DNA of 52,967 nucleotides from Lachnospiraceae bacterium. GTDB taxonomy: Bacteria > Bacillota > Clostridia > Lachnospirales > Lachnospiraceae. Position 1 is the first letter of the stretch; each line of letters opens with the position of its first letter. The stretch covers positions 1-52,967 of the forward strand of contig JAILLW010000034.1 in the NCBI GenBank assembly GCA_024692955.1, in the 5' to 3' direction. The notes under the pieces were generated by a model. The model saw nothing but the letters and a program-made list of their open reading frames with translations, made no database searches and was not told where the DNA came from. Positions 15,831 to 25,571 of the stretch are shown here, in pieces. Made by a program: the position numbers and the translations under genes.

Positions 15831-18395
15831 CTACTTCCTTCCGTGGCAGTTCTTGTATTTTTTCCCGCTTCCGCAGGGGCAGGGATCGTTCGGATAAACC
15901 TTGGCCTCCGCGCGGATCTTCGGTCCCTTCTGCACGGAATCGTCCTTGTTCGTCCCGGTCACCTTCGCCACCTGTTCGCGCTCCACCTTCTGCTCCACCT
16001 GGATATGGTAGAGGATGCGAACCGTTTCTTCCTTGATGTTCTGCGTCATCTCATCGAACATCTCATAACCGGACATCTTATATTCCACAAGGGGATCACG
16101 CTGTCCGTAGGCCTGAAGCCCGACGCCCTGACGAAGCTGGTCCATATCGTCGATATGATCCATCCATTTGCGGTCGATGGCTTTTAAGAGCACCACGCGC
16201 TCCACTTCACGGATTGCTTCCGCTTCGGGGAATTCCGCTTCCTTCGCTTCATAAAGCTTGACCGCTTCTTCTTTCAGCTGCTGCTTTAATGCGTTCTTCT
16301 TCGGAGTGTCTACCCTTCCCCTGTTGACCGGGCGAAGCGGGATCGTCGGAAGAAGCACGCTGTTCAGCTCTTCCAGATTCCATTCGTCAAACGGCGTATC
16401 GTCTCCGATCACCATATCGACGGAGCCTTCCACGATATCCGTGATCATCTTGTAGATCGGCTCGCGCATGCTTTCACCGTCAAGAACCCGGCGGCGCTCC
16501 TCGTAGATGATCTCTCTTTGTTCATTCATCACCTGGTCATATTCCAGCAGGTTCTTACGGATCCCGAAGTTGTTCGATTCGATCTTCTTCTGCGCCGACT
16601 CGATGGCTTTGGTCAGGGAGCTGTGTTCGATCTCCTGAAACTCGGGGATCCCCAGTGCATTGAACATCCCAATCAGTCTCTCGGAGCCGAAAAGGCGCAT
16701 CAGATCGTCTTCAAGGGAGATATAGAATTTGGATTCACCCGGGTCTCCCTGACGGCCGGAACGTCCGCGCAGCTGATTGTCGATACGTCTCGATTCATGG
16801 CGCTCCGTTCCGATGATCATAAGGCCTCCCGCGGCCCTTGATTCCTCGTCCAGCTTGATATCGGTACCACGGCCGGCCATGTTCGTCGCGATGGTCACGC
16901 TTCCGTGGATACCCGCATCCGCCACGATCTCCGCTTCCATTTCATGAAATTTCGCGTTCAGCACCTTATGCGGGATTCCCTCCTTCGAAAGGAGTCTCGA
17001 AAGCTCTTCGGATGCCTCGATCGTAATGGTGCCGACAAGCACCGGCTGCTGTTTCGCATGGGCTTCCTTTACCGCTTCCACAATGCAGTGCAGCTTCTCG
17101 CGGCGGGTTTTGTATACCGCGTCCTGCCGGTCGATACGCATTACCGGTTTGTTGGTGGGAATCTCGATGACATCCATTCCGTAGATGTCCCGGAATTCCT
17201 TTTCCTCGGTCAGTGCCGTACCGGTCATTCCCGCTTTTTTCTCAAATTTGTTAAAGAAGTTCTGGAACGTGATGGTGGCAAGCGTCTTCGATTCACGCTT
17301 TACCTTTACATGCTCCTTCGCCTCAATGGCCTGATGGAGGCCGTCGGAATAACGCCGTCCCGGCATGATACGTCCCGTAAACTCATCCACGATCAGCACC
17401 TGATCGTCCTTTACGACGTAATCCTGATCGCGGAACATCAGATTGTGCGCGCGAAGAGCAAGGATCATATTGTGCTGTATCTCGATATTTTCCGGATCCG
17501 CCAGGTTATCGATCTGGAAGAACCGCTCCACTCTGGCCACGCCTTCCGCGGTCAGGTTCACGATCTTGTCCTTTTCATTGACGATGAAATCACCGGTCTC
17601 TTCCCGCTCGACGCCCATGATCGCGTCCATTTTGGAAAGATCCTCCATATCCTCGCCGCGCTTCATCTGCCGGGCCAGGATATCACAGACTTCATAAAGC
17701 TTCGTGGATTTTCCGGACTGACCGGAAATAATGAGCGGGGTCCTCGCTTCATCGATAAGAACGGAGTCCACCTCGTCGATGATCGCGTAATGAAGATCCC
17801 GGAGGACCAGCTGGTTCTTGTAAACCACCATATTGTCCCTTAAGTAGTCGAAGCCCAGTTCGTTGTTCGTCACATAGGTGATGTCGCAGGCATAGGCGGC
17901 CCGCCGTTCATCCGGGGTCATGGAATTCAGGACCACGCCCACCGTGAGTCCCAGGAACTTGTGAACTTCTCCCATCCACTCGGCATCACGCTTGGCCAGA
18001 TAATCATTGACCGTTACGACATGGACACCCTTTCCCTCAAGCGCGTTCAGATAGGCCGGAAGGGTCGAAACCAGGGTCTTTCCTTCACCGGTCTTCATTT
18101 CCGAAATACGGCCCTGATGAAGGATGATACCGCCGATCAGCTGCACGCGGTAGTGTTCGAGATGGATGGAACGCTTCGCGGCTTCCCTTACTGCGGCAAA
18201 TGCCTCCGGAAGGATGTCATCGAGGGTCTCGCCCTTTTTCAGGCGCTCCTTAAACTCCGGGGTTTTGGCCGCCAGCTCCTGATCAGACAGCGCCTGCATC
18301 GCGGGACGGAGGGCTTCGATCCTGTTGACGATCGGCTCGATCCTGCGAAGCTCGCGTTCACTGTGTGTTCCGAATACTTTTGTAATGATACTCAT
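15831..18395 (-). CDS. secA: Preprotein translocase ATPase SecA
   Basis: An 854-residue motor that drives proteins through SecYEG at the membrane. Seen: Walker [30 protein letters not shown], the helicase-like [11 protein letters not shown] and [13 protein letters not shown] motifs, and the C-terminal zinc ribbon [14 protein letters not shown] that binds SecB or ribosomes. Full length for the family. GAGGAAA lies upstream of the ATG at 18395. It is the only SecA in the window and would serve the two large secreted proteins at 25-38 kb. Confidence 0.97.
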   Translation of the reverse strand: MSIITKVFGTHSERELRRIEPIVNRIEALRPAMQALSDQELAAKTPEFKERLKKGETLDDILPEAFAAVREAAKRSIHLEHYRVQLIGGIILHQGRISEMKTGEGKTLVSTLPAYLNALEGKGVHVVTVNDYLAKRDAEWMGEVHKFLGLTVGVVLNSMTPDERRAAYACDITYVTNNELGFDYLRDNMVVYKNQLVLRDLHYAIIDEVDSVLIDEARTPLIISGQSGKSTKLYEVCDILARQMKRGEDMEDLSKMDAIMGVEREETGDFIVNEKDKIVNLTAEGVARVERFFQIDNLADPENIEIQHNMILALRAHNLMFRDQDYVVKDDQVLIVDEFTGRIMPGRRYSDGLHQAIEAKEHVKVKRESKTLATITFQNFFNKFEKKAGMTGTALTEEKEFRDIYGMDVIEIPTNKPVMRIDRQDAVYKTRREKLHCIVEAVKEAHAKQQPVLVGTITIEASEELSRLLSKEGIPHKVLNAKFHEMEAEIVADAGIHGSVTIATNMAGRGTDIKLDEESRAAGGLMIIGTERHESRRIDNQLRGRSGRQGDPGESKFYISLEDDLMRLFGSERLIGMFNALGIPEFQEIEHSSLTKAIESAQKKIESNNFGIRKNLLEYDQVMNEQREIIYEERRRVLDGESMREPIYKMITDIVEGSVDMVIGDDTPFDEWNLEELNSVLLPTIPLRPVNRGRVDTPKKNALKQQLKEEAVKLYEAKEAEFPEAEAIREVERVVLLKAIDRKWMDHIDDMDQLRQGVGLQAYGQRDPLVEYKMSGYEMFDEMTQNIKEETVRILYHIQVEQKVEREQVAKVTGTNKDDSVQKGPKIRAEAKVYPNDPCPCGSGKKYKNCHGRK

Positions 18396-18424
18396 ATTTG
18401 ATCTGTTTCCTCACTGTCGGATAA

Positions 18425-19492
18425 TCAGTAGATCTGCGCTTCCTCTTCGCCGTTAAGAACGCGCAGCGCGCCCTGAGCGAGAGCAAGAAGCTCGTCTTCG
18501 CCCGGATATACCGTGATCGGCGCGATAAAGCCGGCACGCTCAGAGATGGCATCCGTTACATCCTTTCCGTAAGCGATCCCGCCGGTCAGGATGATCTGAT
18601 CCACTTTTCCCTTCAGCACGCAGGCCATGGATCCGATATCCTTTGCCACCTGCAGGATGAAGGCCTCGCGGACCTCCTTCGCGTGTTCATCGCCGTTTTC
18701 GATCATCTTCGCGACATCACGCATATCGTTCGTGTTGAGGTAGGCATTGAATCCGCCGCCCCCCACTGCCATTTTATAGATCTCCTTTTCGGAGTACTTT
18801 CCGGAGAAGCAGAGTTTGATAAGAGCGCCCGTGGGAACGGCTCCCGCTCTCTCCGGCGAGAAAGCACCGTCGCCGTCAAGGGCGTTGAATACATCGATCA
18901 CCTTTCCCTTTTCGTGTGCTCCGACGGATACGCCTCCGCCCATATGAACCACGATCAGATTCAGGCTGTCATAAGGCTTACCGGTCTCCTTCGCATAGCG
19001 CTTCGCCACCGCCTTCTGATTCAGCGCATGGAATACGGAAGTACGCGGGAGCTCGGGAACGCCCGAATAGCGGGCGATGGGCATCAGTTCGTCCACGACC
19101 ACGGGATCCACGATATAGGAAGGAACTCCGATGGATTCCGCGATCTCTCTTGCCAGGATGCCGCCGAGATTCGAAGCGTGCTGGCCCTGCTTTCCGATCT
19201 CAAGGTCATGGAGCAGGTCGTCCGTTACCGCGTAGGTCCCGCCGGGGATCGGCTTCAGCATGCCGCCGCGGCCGACGATCACGTTAAGGGACTTTACGTC
19301 AAAATCCTTGGACGCGAGAAAATCAAGAATGATCTTTTTTCTGAAATCTTTCTGATCCACGATGGAAGCGTACTGCGCGATCTCTTCCGTCGAATGGCGG
19401 AGGGTCTCCTCGAAAAGGAGGGTCTCGTCTTCGAATACGCCGAGTTTCGTGGAGGTGGAGCCGGGGTTGATGATCAAGCTTTTAACTGCCAT
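18425..19492 (-). CDS. buk: Butyrate kinase
   Basis: A 355-residue ASKHA acetokinase-family enzyme that converts butyryl phosphate and ADP to butyrate and ATP. The N-terminal [16 protein letters not shown] is the kinase signature; [16 protein letters not shown] and [11 protein letters not shown] are typical Buk segments. AGGAG lies six bases before the ATG. ptb lies upstream after a 249-bp gap filled with repeats. Together they form the terminal, ATP-yielding steps of butyrate fermentation. Confidence 0.95.
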   Translation of the reverse strand: MAVKSLIINPGSTSTKLGVFEDETLLFEETLRHSTEEIAQYASIVDQKDFRKKIILDFLASKDFDVKSLNVIVGRGGMLKPIPGGTYAVTDDLLHDLEIGKQGQHASNLGGILAREIAESIGVPSYIVDPVVVDELMPIARYSGVPELPRTSVFHALNQKAVAKRYAKETGKPYDSLNLIVVHMGGGVSVGAHEKGKVIDVFNALDGDGAFSPERAGAVPTGALIKLCFSGKYSEKEIYKMAVGGGGFNAYLNTNDMRDVAKMIENGDEHAKEVREAFILQVAKDIGSMACVLKGKVDQIILTGGIAYGKDVTDAISERAGFIAPITVYPGEDELLALAQGALRVLNGEEEAQIY

Positions 19493-19520
19493 AGTTGTTC
19501 TCCTTATGTGCTGTGGTGTT

Positions 19521-19586
19521 GAATGGTTTACTCCGCGGGTCCTGTCAGCAGGGGGTGCGAATGATTTACTCCGCGGGTCCTGTCAG
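19521..19586. repeat. Direct repeat between ptb and buk
   Basis: Two 28-bp copies, nearly identical (GAATGRTTTACTCCGCGGGT then CCTGTCAG), with a 38-bp period at 19521-19548 and 19559-19586. Confidence 0.8.
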
Positions 19587-19632
19587 CGCGGATTGTGTCC
19601 CTTTTCGCCCTGGCGGGCCCGGGACACAGCTC

Positions 19633-19739
19633 CCGCTGCCACCCGCTCATGGGAAGGCATCCGCACTCAGTTCCGCTGCCACCCGCTCGTCGGAAGGCAT
19701 CCGCACTCAGTTCCGCTGCCATCCGCTCGTCGAATGCCC
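19633..19739. repeat. 40-bp tandem repeat between ptb and buk
   Basis: Unit begins CCGCTGCCACCCGCTC and ends GGCATCCGCACTCAGTT. Two full units (19633-19672, 19673-19712) and a third partial one (19713-19739) that ends at the stop region of ptb. There are no unique spacers, so it is not a CRISPR array. It lies inside the ptb-buk transcript. Confidence 0.85.
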
Positions 19740-19741
19740 TA

Positions 19742-20662
19742 TTAATTTGCGGCGCGCATGGCGTCGGCTACGACGGCGCCGAGGGCGAGGGAATTAACCT
19801 TCACCTCCATGCTGTCGGAGCGGGATGTTAAAATAACAGGTGCTTTTGTTCCGGTCAGGATGTTTCCGTTTACGCAGTCTGCCGTATGGACAAGTGCTTT
19901 GTACACCAGATTTCCGGAATGGATGTCCGGGAAGAGCAGGATATCCGCGTCTCCCTGGATCGCACGGTCCGTTGCGCCCTTATGTCTGGCGGCTTCGGGA
20001 TCGATGGCAAGGTCAAGGGATAAGGGGCCGTCTACAATGCAGCCTTTGATCTTTCCTTCCCGGTTCATTCTGGTCAGTTCCTCCGCTTCCACGGTAACGG
20101 GCATCTTCGGATTCACCACCTCGACTGCCGCAAGCGGAGCCACCTTCGGATTAACGATGCCGCAGGCTTCCGTGATCTGAAGCGTATTTTCGATGATCGC
20201 CACCTTGTCCTCAAGAGTCGGATAAGGCATAAAGGCTACATCCGTAAGGAAGAGCAGATGATCGATGCCCTTGATGTCAAATACGCAGACATGGGAAAGA
20301 GCCTTGCCGGTACGAAGGCCGACTTCCTTATCGAGTACGCTCTTTAGGAAGCCCTTCGTGTCGATCACGCCCTTCATATACATATCGGCTTCGCCGTCAT
20401 GTACCATCTTGACCGCGGTAAGAGCCGCTTCGGTCACATCTTCTTTGTTCACGATCTCAAAGTCGCTGATGTCGACGGAAATGTCCTTCGCGATGGCGCG
20501 GATCTTCGCCTCGTCACCGACCAGTACCGCGTTCGCGATCTTCCTGTCCTTCGCCGCGCGTACGGCCTCGATCACCGCGCTGTCCTGCGCTACGGCAACC
20601 GCCACCTTCTTCATGCCGGTCGTTTCCAGTTTTGAAATCAGTTCCTGAAATGTTTTGCTCAT
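19742..20662 (-). CDS. ptb: Phosphate butyryltransferase
   Basis: A 306-residue enzyme of the phosphate acetyl/butyryltransferase family; it exchanges CoA of butyryl-CoA for phosphate. Recognisable segments include NAVLVGDEAKIRAIAK, YMKGVIDTKGFLKSVLDK, VAFMPYPTLEDKVAI and the C-terminal LTSRSDSMEVKVNSLALG that is diagnostic for the family. Length normal. It precedes buk in the same direction, but a repeat-filled 249-bp gap separates them. Confidence 0.95.
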   Translation of the reverse strand: MSKTFQELISKLETTGMKKVAVAVAQDSAVIEAVRAAKDRKIANAVLVGDEAKIRAIAKDISVDISDFEIVNKEDVTEAALTAVKMVHDGEADMYMKGVIDTKGFLKSVLDKEVGLRTGKALSHVCVFDIKGIDHLLFLTDVAFMPYPTLEDKVAIIENTLQITEACGIVNPKVAPLAAVEVVNPKMPVTVEAEELTRMNREGKIKGCIVDGPLSLDLAIDPEAARHKGATDRAIQGDADILLFPDIHSGNLVYKALVHTADCVNGNILTGTKAPVILTSRSDSMEVKVNSLALGAVVADAMRAAN

Positions 20663-20712
20663 GTTTCTGCCTTCTTTCTATAATAGTATTGTGTCAAAAG
20701 CCGTATTTTTTA

Positions 20713-20741
20713 ATATTACTACTTTAAAGGCGCTTGTGCAA
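20713..20741 (-). promoter_or_regulatory. Possible ptb promoter
   Basis: Minus-strand TTGCAC (20736-20741) and TAATAT (20713-20718) with 17-bp spacing, overlapping the last codons of trkH and about 50 bp before the ptb ATG. Confidence 0.45.
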
Positions 20742-22196
20742 CTTAAGAGGTCGTCTCTGATCATGGGCGGAGCGGGCAAAGAGCATAAAGAGCGGGAAGA
20801 TCTCAAGGCGCCCTGTCAGCATCAGAAATGCCAGAATGAGTTTTGCCCAGTCGGAATAGCAGCTGTAGTTCGCGGTGGGCCCCACCAGGGAAAGTCCCGG
20901 TCCGATATTGTTAAAGCAGGCAAATACCGCCGTCACATTCGTGGTAAAATCCAGTTCGTTGACGGAAAGGATCAGCACCGAAAGCCCCACCAGGATGCAG
21001 TAAGCCGCCACATAAATCCTCGTGGAATCCAGGGTCTTTTTGTCCACTGGCTGCCCGTTCATCCGGACCGAAATGACCTGCTTCGGATTGATGATCCCCC
21101 GGATCTCCGCGATCATCGATTTCCAGAGAATGATGATCCTTGAGACCTTCATCCCTCCCGCGGTGGATCCCGCGCAGGCGCCGATTATCATAAGAAGCAC
21201 GAGAATATGCTGGGAAAACATGGGCCAGGTGGCAAAATCCGCCGTGGCAAACCCCGTGGTCGTTATAATGGTGGCAACCTGGAAGAAGGATACGCGGAAC
21301 ACCTCCGCGAAATTCCGGTAAAGCGGATACAGATTGGCAAAGATCGCGACTACCGAAAAGATGACGATGGACAGATAGACCTTCAGCTCCTCCGTGTTCA
21401 GCGCTTCTTTGATCTTTCCGATCAGGATCAGGTAATACAGATTGAAATTCACGCCGAAAAGCAGCATGAATACCGCAACGATCATCTCGATCGTATAACT
21501 GTTGTAAGCGGAGATCCCTGCGCTCGTAATGCCGAAGCCTCCCGTCCCCGCAGCACCGAAGGAATAGCAGAAAGCGTCAAACACCGGCATTCCGCAGATC
21601 TTAAGGAGCAGGAAAAGGAGGAGCGTAAGGGCCGTATAGATCCCGTAAAGGATCCGGGAGGTCGTCTTCATCCGGGGCACCAGCTTGCCCGCCGTAGGAC
21701 CCGGGACCTCGGCCCGCACAAGATGCATGGAGCTGTCGTTTTCCATCGGAATGATCATCAGGACAAAGACCAGCACTCCCATACCGCCGATCCAGTGGGA
21801 AAAGCAGCGGAAGAACTGGGGACCGTGCCCCAGAACGCCGGGCTCTTCCATTACGGAAGCTCCCGTTGTGGTAAATCCGGATACGATCTCAAAGAAAGCA
21901 CTGATATAGGAGCTGAACGCCCCCGTGATATACATGGGGATCGCGCCCACGAGGGAAATGATGATCCAGGAGGCCGCAACGATGATATAGCCGTCCCTGG
22001 AGGACAGAGTCATGTTCGGTTCCTTCACGCGGATGCATATTAACGAAACTATCCCCACCGGAATGATGGCACATAAAAACGCGAAGGCATCCTGATATTC
22101 CCCGTAACCGAGGGAGATCCCGAGGGGAATCAGCATCAGGAGCACTTCGACCAGTATGATCTTTCCTATATTATTGATGATGATCTTTTTATTCAT
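20724..22196 (-). CDS. trkH: Trk potassium uptake channel subunit TrkH
   Basis: A 490-residue polytopic membrane protein of the TrkH/KtrB family. Selectivity-loop signatures are visible: GFTTTGASV, FGAAGTGGFGITSAG, ITTTGFATADFA and FACFNNIGPGLSLVG, four P-loop repeats. K+ moves through it when the cytoplasmic TrkA ring is bound. I chose the ATG at 22196, which overlaps the trkA TAA by eight bases, rather than the TTG at 22208. It ends just before the ptb promoter. Confidence 0.93.
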   Translation of the reverse strand: MNKKIIINNIGKIILVEVLLMLIPLGISLGYGEYQDAFAFLCAIIPVGIVSLICIRVKEPNMTLSSRDGYIIVAASWIIISLVGAIPMYITGAFSSYISAFFEIVSGFTTTGASVMEEPGVLGHGPQFFRCFSHWIGGMGVLVFVLMIIPMENDSSMHLVRAEVPGPTAGKLVPRMKTTSRILYGIYTALTLLLFLLLKICGMPVFDAFCYSFGAAGTGGFGITSAGISAYNSYTIEMIVAVFMLLFGVNFNLYYLILIGKIKEALNTEELKVYLSIVIFSVVAIFANLYPLYRNFAEVFRVSFFQVATIITTTGFATADFATWPMFSQHILVLLMIIGACAGSTAGGMKVSRIIILWKSMIAEIRGIINPKQVISVRMNGQPVDKKTLDSTRIYVAAYCILVGLSVLILSVNELDFTTNVTAVFACFNNIGPGLSLVGPTANYSCYSDWAKLILAFLMLTGRLEIFPLFMLFARSAHDQRRPLKLHKRL

Positions 22197-23565
22197 AAAT
22201 ATCGTCAAGAGACGCGATCTGCTGCCCGATCGTTACCACAAGGGCCGTGTCATAGGGGAGCAGCACATCATCGCCTCGCGGAATGATCATCCTCGAATTG
22301 CGGATGATCCCGGAGATCAGGATATTCCGGCGGATCTTCAGTTCCTTCAGGGGAACATGGATGTGCTTATCGGACTCGGATACCTTGAATTCAATGAATT
22401 CGATTCTTCCGTCCATCAGGCGGTAAAGGGATTCCACGGCATTCTTGTCCTCCGCGTTAAGAAGCGCCCTCGCATATCCGAGGATCCGGTCCGCGGCCAC
22501 ATCTTCCCTGGAAACGATATTGATCTTCGATTCCTTCGGCAGAACTTTAAGTCGTGATTTTGCACTTATGCGGGAGATCACCTTTCCGATTCCCTGGGAT
22601 TCGGCGTACATCGCCGCGATCAGATTGTATTCGTCATTTTCCGTGATCGCGATAAAAGCGTCCGTATTCGCAAGATCCTGCTCCGTCATCAGATCGAAAT
22701 AGCGCAGCGCATCTTCGTTCATAACGGCCGCCTTCTTCACTCTCTGGGTAAAGCGCTCGCAGATCTCCTTGTCGTCATCCACGATCGTCACTTTTACGTT
22801 CTGATTGACCAGAAGCTGTCCCAGATAGGATGTGATCCTGTCATTTCCGGCGATCATCACATTGGTCACCGGGCGGAATGCCATTTTCAGTTTTTTAAAG
22901 GAAGTATGGAATTCGGAAGCGGCTCCGGTCAGATAAACGATGTCCCCCGCGCGGATCTCGGTATCTCCTTTCGGTACGAAGGGCTCACCGTCACGGACCA
23001 CCACGCAGAAAAGAAGATTGATCCCCATCTGACGGTTGATATCGATGAGGGATCTTCCGCAAAGGGGAGAAGTCTCCGAGATTGTTGTTTCCACCAGCTC
23101 GGCCTTTCCGCCCGCGAAGACCTCGACCCTCGTCGCGGAAGGAAACCGCAGGGTCCGGAAGATCTCATAGGCGGTAGCAAGCTCCGGATTGATAATCATG
23201 GAGATCCCGAGTTTGTCTTTATAGAAATGGTTCTGACTCGCGTAATCCTCGTCACGGATCCTCGCGATGGTATGCCGGGCGCCCAGCATATGCGCCGTAA
23301 AGCAGCTCAGGATATTCATCTCATCGGAATTCGTCACGGCGATCAGAATATCCGCATCCTGAGCATTCAGTTCATCCAGAGTGTTGTAGGAAGCACCGTT
23401 TCCTTCATAGCCGATGGCGTCGATCCGGTCGGCAAGGGAGCGGATCACTTCTTCCTCCCTGTCGATCACGGTGACCTCATGGCCGTCCCTCGACAGCTGC
23501 GCGGCCAGCGCGGTACCGATATGACCGGCGCCCACGATAAAGATCTTCATGTCCGAACGTTTCAT
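22189..23565 (-). CDS. trkA: Trk potassium transporter peripheral subunit TrkA
   Basis: A 458-residue cytosolic regulator with two RCK modules. The first has an intact NAD-binding loop (KIFIVGAGHIGTALA, then TVIDREEE); the second (NVMIAGNDRITSYLGQLL) keeps the fold but a weaker loop. Each is followed by a TrkA_C domain. ATG at 23565 with GGGGAG eight bases upstream. It is 16 bp downstream of aspS and overlaps trkH, so all three may share a transcript. Confidence 0.94.
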   Translation of the reverse strand: MKRSDMKIFIVGAGHIGTALAAQLSRDGHEVTVIDREEEVIRSLADRIDAIGYEGNGASYNTLDELNAQDADILIAVTNSDEMNILSCFTAHMLGARHTIARIRDEDYASQNHFYKDKLGISMIINPELATAYEIFRTLRFPSATRVEVFAGGKAELVETTISETSPLCGRSLIDINRQMGINLLFCVVVRDGEPFVPKGDTEIRAGDIVYLTGAASEFHTSFKKLKMAFRPVTNVMIAGNDRITSYLGQLLVNQNVKVTIVDDDKEICERFTQRVKKAAVMNEDALRYFDLMTEQDLANTDAFIAITENDEYNLIAAMYAESQGIGKVISRISAKSRLKVLPKESKINIVSREDVAADRILGYARALLNAEDKNAVESLYRLMDGRIEFIEFKVSESDKHIHVPLKELKIRRNILISGIIRNSRMIIPRGDDVLLPYDTALVVTIGQQIASLDDIYE

Positions 23566-23581
23566 GGACGATCTCCCCGGG

Positions 23582-25333
23582 CTACGCCCTAACCTTGATA
23601 TGTACTTCGCGAAGCTGCTGTTCCGTCACCTCATTCGGCGCGCCGCACATCAGATCCTGCGCGTTGCCCGCCATCGGGAAGGGAATGACTTCACGGATGC
23701 TTTCCTCGTTCCGAAGAAGCATGATCATACGGTCCACGCCCGGTGCCATACCGGCATGCGGGGGTGCGCCGAACTTGAACGCGTTATAGAGAGCGCCGAA
23801 TTTCGCCTTCAGCACTTCTTCGTCATATCCCGCAATTTCGAATGCTTTCACCATAATATCCAGGCTGTGATTCCGGACCGCTCCGGAAGAAAGTTCCACA
23901 CCGTTGCAGACGATGTCATACTGCCATGCCAGGATCTCCAGAGGATCTTTCGTATTCAGCGCCTCGATACCTCCCTGCGGCATCGAGAACGGATTGTGCG
24001 TAAACCCGATCTTCTTTTCTTCTTCATTATACTCGAACATCGGAAAATCGTTGATGTAGCAGAATTCATAGGCCTTCTCGTCGATAAGTCCGAGGCGGTT
24101 CCCGAGTTCTGTCCGGATCTGTCCGGCAAAGGACGCGGCCTTCGCTTCCTTATCCGCGATAAAGAAGATCGTATCTTCCTTCTCAAGATTTGCGAGTTCG
24201 GCCATCTCACCCTTCAGTTCATCGGGAATGAACTTGTCGATGGGGCCTTTATAGGTCATATCGTCCTGCACCTCAAGATAGCCGAGGCCGCCCATTCCGA
24301 TCTCCTGCGCGAACTTCAGCATCTTCTCATGAAAGCCCTTTGACTGGTGTCCTTTGATCCGGATGGCTCTTACCGTCCGGTTCTGGAAGGGCTTGAAGGT
24401 ACATTTGTTGAAAAATTCGGAAAGATCGATGATCCTTAAGGGATTCCGAAGATCCGGCTTGTCCGTTCCGAATTCCAGCATCGCCTGCTTATAGGAGATC
24501 ACGGGATAAGGAGCCTTTGATACGCGGTATCCTTCCGGAGCGAACTTTTCAAAGGTCGCGGACAAAACTTCTTCCCCGATCTTAAACACATCCTCCTGGG
24601 TTGCGAAAGCCATTTCGAAATCCAGCTGGTAGAACTCACCGGGGCTCCGGTCCGCTCTCGCGTCCTCATCACGGAAGCAGGGAGCGATCTGGAAATATTT
24701 GTCGATCCCGGAGACCATGAGCAGCTGCTTGTACTGCTGGGGAGCCTGCGGGAGCGCATAGAATTTACCTTTATAATGACGGGAGGGCACGATGTAATCC
24801 CTGGCACCCTCCGGAGAGGAAGCACAGAGGATCGGAGTCTGGATCTCGGTAAAGCCGAGTTCCGTCATCTTCGCCCTGAGGAACGCGATCACATTGGAGC
24901 GGAACAGCATATTGTCAAGAACTTTCCTGTTCCGAAGATCGAGATAGCGGTATTTCAGGCGGACATCCTCGCGCACCTCCTTCGAAGTTGCGATCTCGAA
25001 CGGAAGCTGGCTGTATACCTTGCCCAGCACTTCCACGCTTTTGGCCTCGAGTTCGATGGTGCCCGTGGGGATCTTGGGATTGTAGGTCTCCTCATCCCTC
25101 TTTTCCATCAGTCCGCTGATGCTGACGCAGTCTTCCTTCTGCAGCCCCTTCAGCAGAGAGGTGTCACGCATTACCACCTGCAGAACACCGTACATATCCC
25201 GAAGATCAAGGAAAGATACACCGCCGTGGTCGCGGATGTTTTCGATCCATCCGGCCACCTTCATCTCACGGCCGATGTCCTCTTCGCTGAGTCTGTCGAT
25301 CGTTACGTCCCTGTATTGTCTTGAAAGTTCCAT
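23582..25333 (-). CDS. aspS: Aspartyl-tRNA synthetase
   Basis: A 583-residue class II synthetase of bacterial type with the N-terminal OB anticodon domain (VAGWIENIRDHGGVSFLDLR), motif 2 (FRDEDARADRSPGEFYQLDFE), the bacterial GAD insertion and motif 3 (GMAPGVDRMIMLL). It charges tRNA-Asp (possibly also tRNA-Asn). Start ATG at 25333 with AGGAGAGG upstream. A hairpin in its leader is listed separately. Confidence 0.96.
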   Translation of the reverse strand: MELSRQYRDVTIDRLSEEDIGREMKVAGWIENIRDHGGVSFLDLRDMYGVLQVVMRDTSLLKGLQKEDCVSISGLMEKRDEETYNPKIPTGTIELEAKSVEVLGKVYSQLPFEIATSKEVREDVRLKYRYLDLRNRKVLDNMLFRSNVIAFLRAKMTELGFTEIQTPILCASSPEGARDYIVPSRHYKGKFYALPQAPQQYKQLLMVSGIDKYFQIAPCFRDEDARADRSPGEFYQLDFEMAFATQEDVFKIGEEVLSATFEKFAPEGYRVSKAPYPVISYKQAMLEFGTDKPDLRNPLRIIDLSEFFNKCTFKPFQNRTVRAIRIKGHQSKGFHEKMLKFAQEIGMGGLGYLEVQDDMTYKGPIDKFIPDELKGEMAELANLEKEDTIFFIADKEAKAASFAGQIRTELGNRLGLIDEKAYEFCYINDFPMFEYNEEEKKIGFTHNPFSMPQGGIEALNTKDPLEILAWQYDIVCNGVELSSGAVRNHSLDIMVKAFEIAGYDEEVLKAKFGALYNAFKFGAPPHAGMAPGVDRMIMLLRNEESIREVIPFPMAGNAQDLMCGAPNEVTEQQLREVHIKVRA

Positions 25334-25358
25334 TTCCCTCTCCTTATTGTCAATCTCC

Positions 25359-25384
25359 GCTCTCCGGTCACGAATCCGGAGAGC
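25359..25384 (-). promoter_or_regulatory. Hairpin in the aspS leader
   Basis: A perfect 9-bp stem GCTCTCCGG/CCGGAGAGC with an 8-base loop, 26 bp before the aspS ATG. No T-run follows, so it is not a classical terminator. It may affect mRNA stability or translation. Confidence 0.5.
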
Positions 25385-25416
25385 CCGTTGCGGCTTTACC
25401 GCGCAGGATAAATGTC

Positions 25417-25443
25417 ATATTACAACCCATATATCATAGTCAA
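25417..25443 (-). promoter_or_regulatory. Possible aspS promoter
   Basis: Minus-strand TTGACT (25438-25443) and TAATAT (25417-25422). Spacing is 15 bp, shorter than ideal, so the assignment is tentative. Confidence 0.35.
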
Positions 25444-25462
25444 AAAGGGTGTGTTTGTCAAT

Positions 25463-25500
25463 GAAATGGCCCCCGGGGACGGGGTTAGTGGTCCATTTTC
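25463..25500 (+). repeat. REP-like repeat, copy 2
   Basis: AAATGGCCCCCGGGGACGGG followed by GTTAGTGGTCCATTTTC; near-palindromic ends (AAATGG/CCATTT). Tandem with copy 3 fifty bases on. Confidence 0.8.
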
Positions 25501-25513
25501 GCTTTCGACATAC

Positions 25514-25550
25514 AAAATGGCCCCCGGGGACGGGGTCAACGGTTCATTTT
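25514..25550 (+). repeat. REP-like repeat, copy 3
   Basis: AAAATGGCCCCCGGGGACGG followed by GGTCAACGGTTCATTTT. Lies directly beyond the 3' end of the large surface-protein gene. Confidence 0.8.
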
Positions 25551-25571
25551 GGGGCTCGAAAATGAGGCTCT

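Noticed and set aside
14973-16187. 404-codon plus-strand frame across prfB and secA
   Set aside because: It overlaps two certain housekeeping genes on the other strand and shows no domain.
19633-19739. Possible CRISPR array
   Set aside because: The 40-bp units abut each other without spacers and there are no cas genes.
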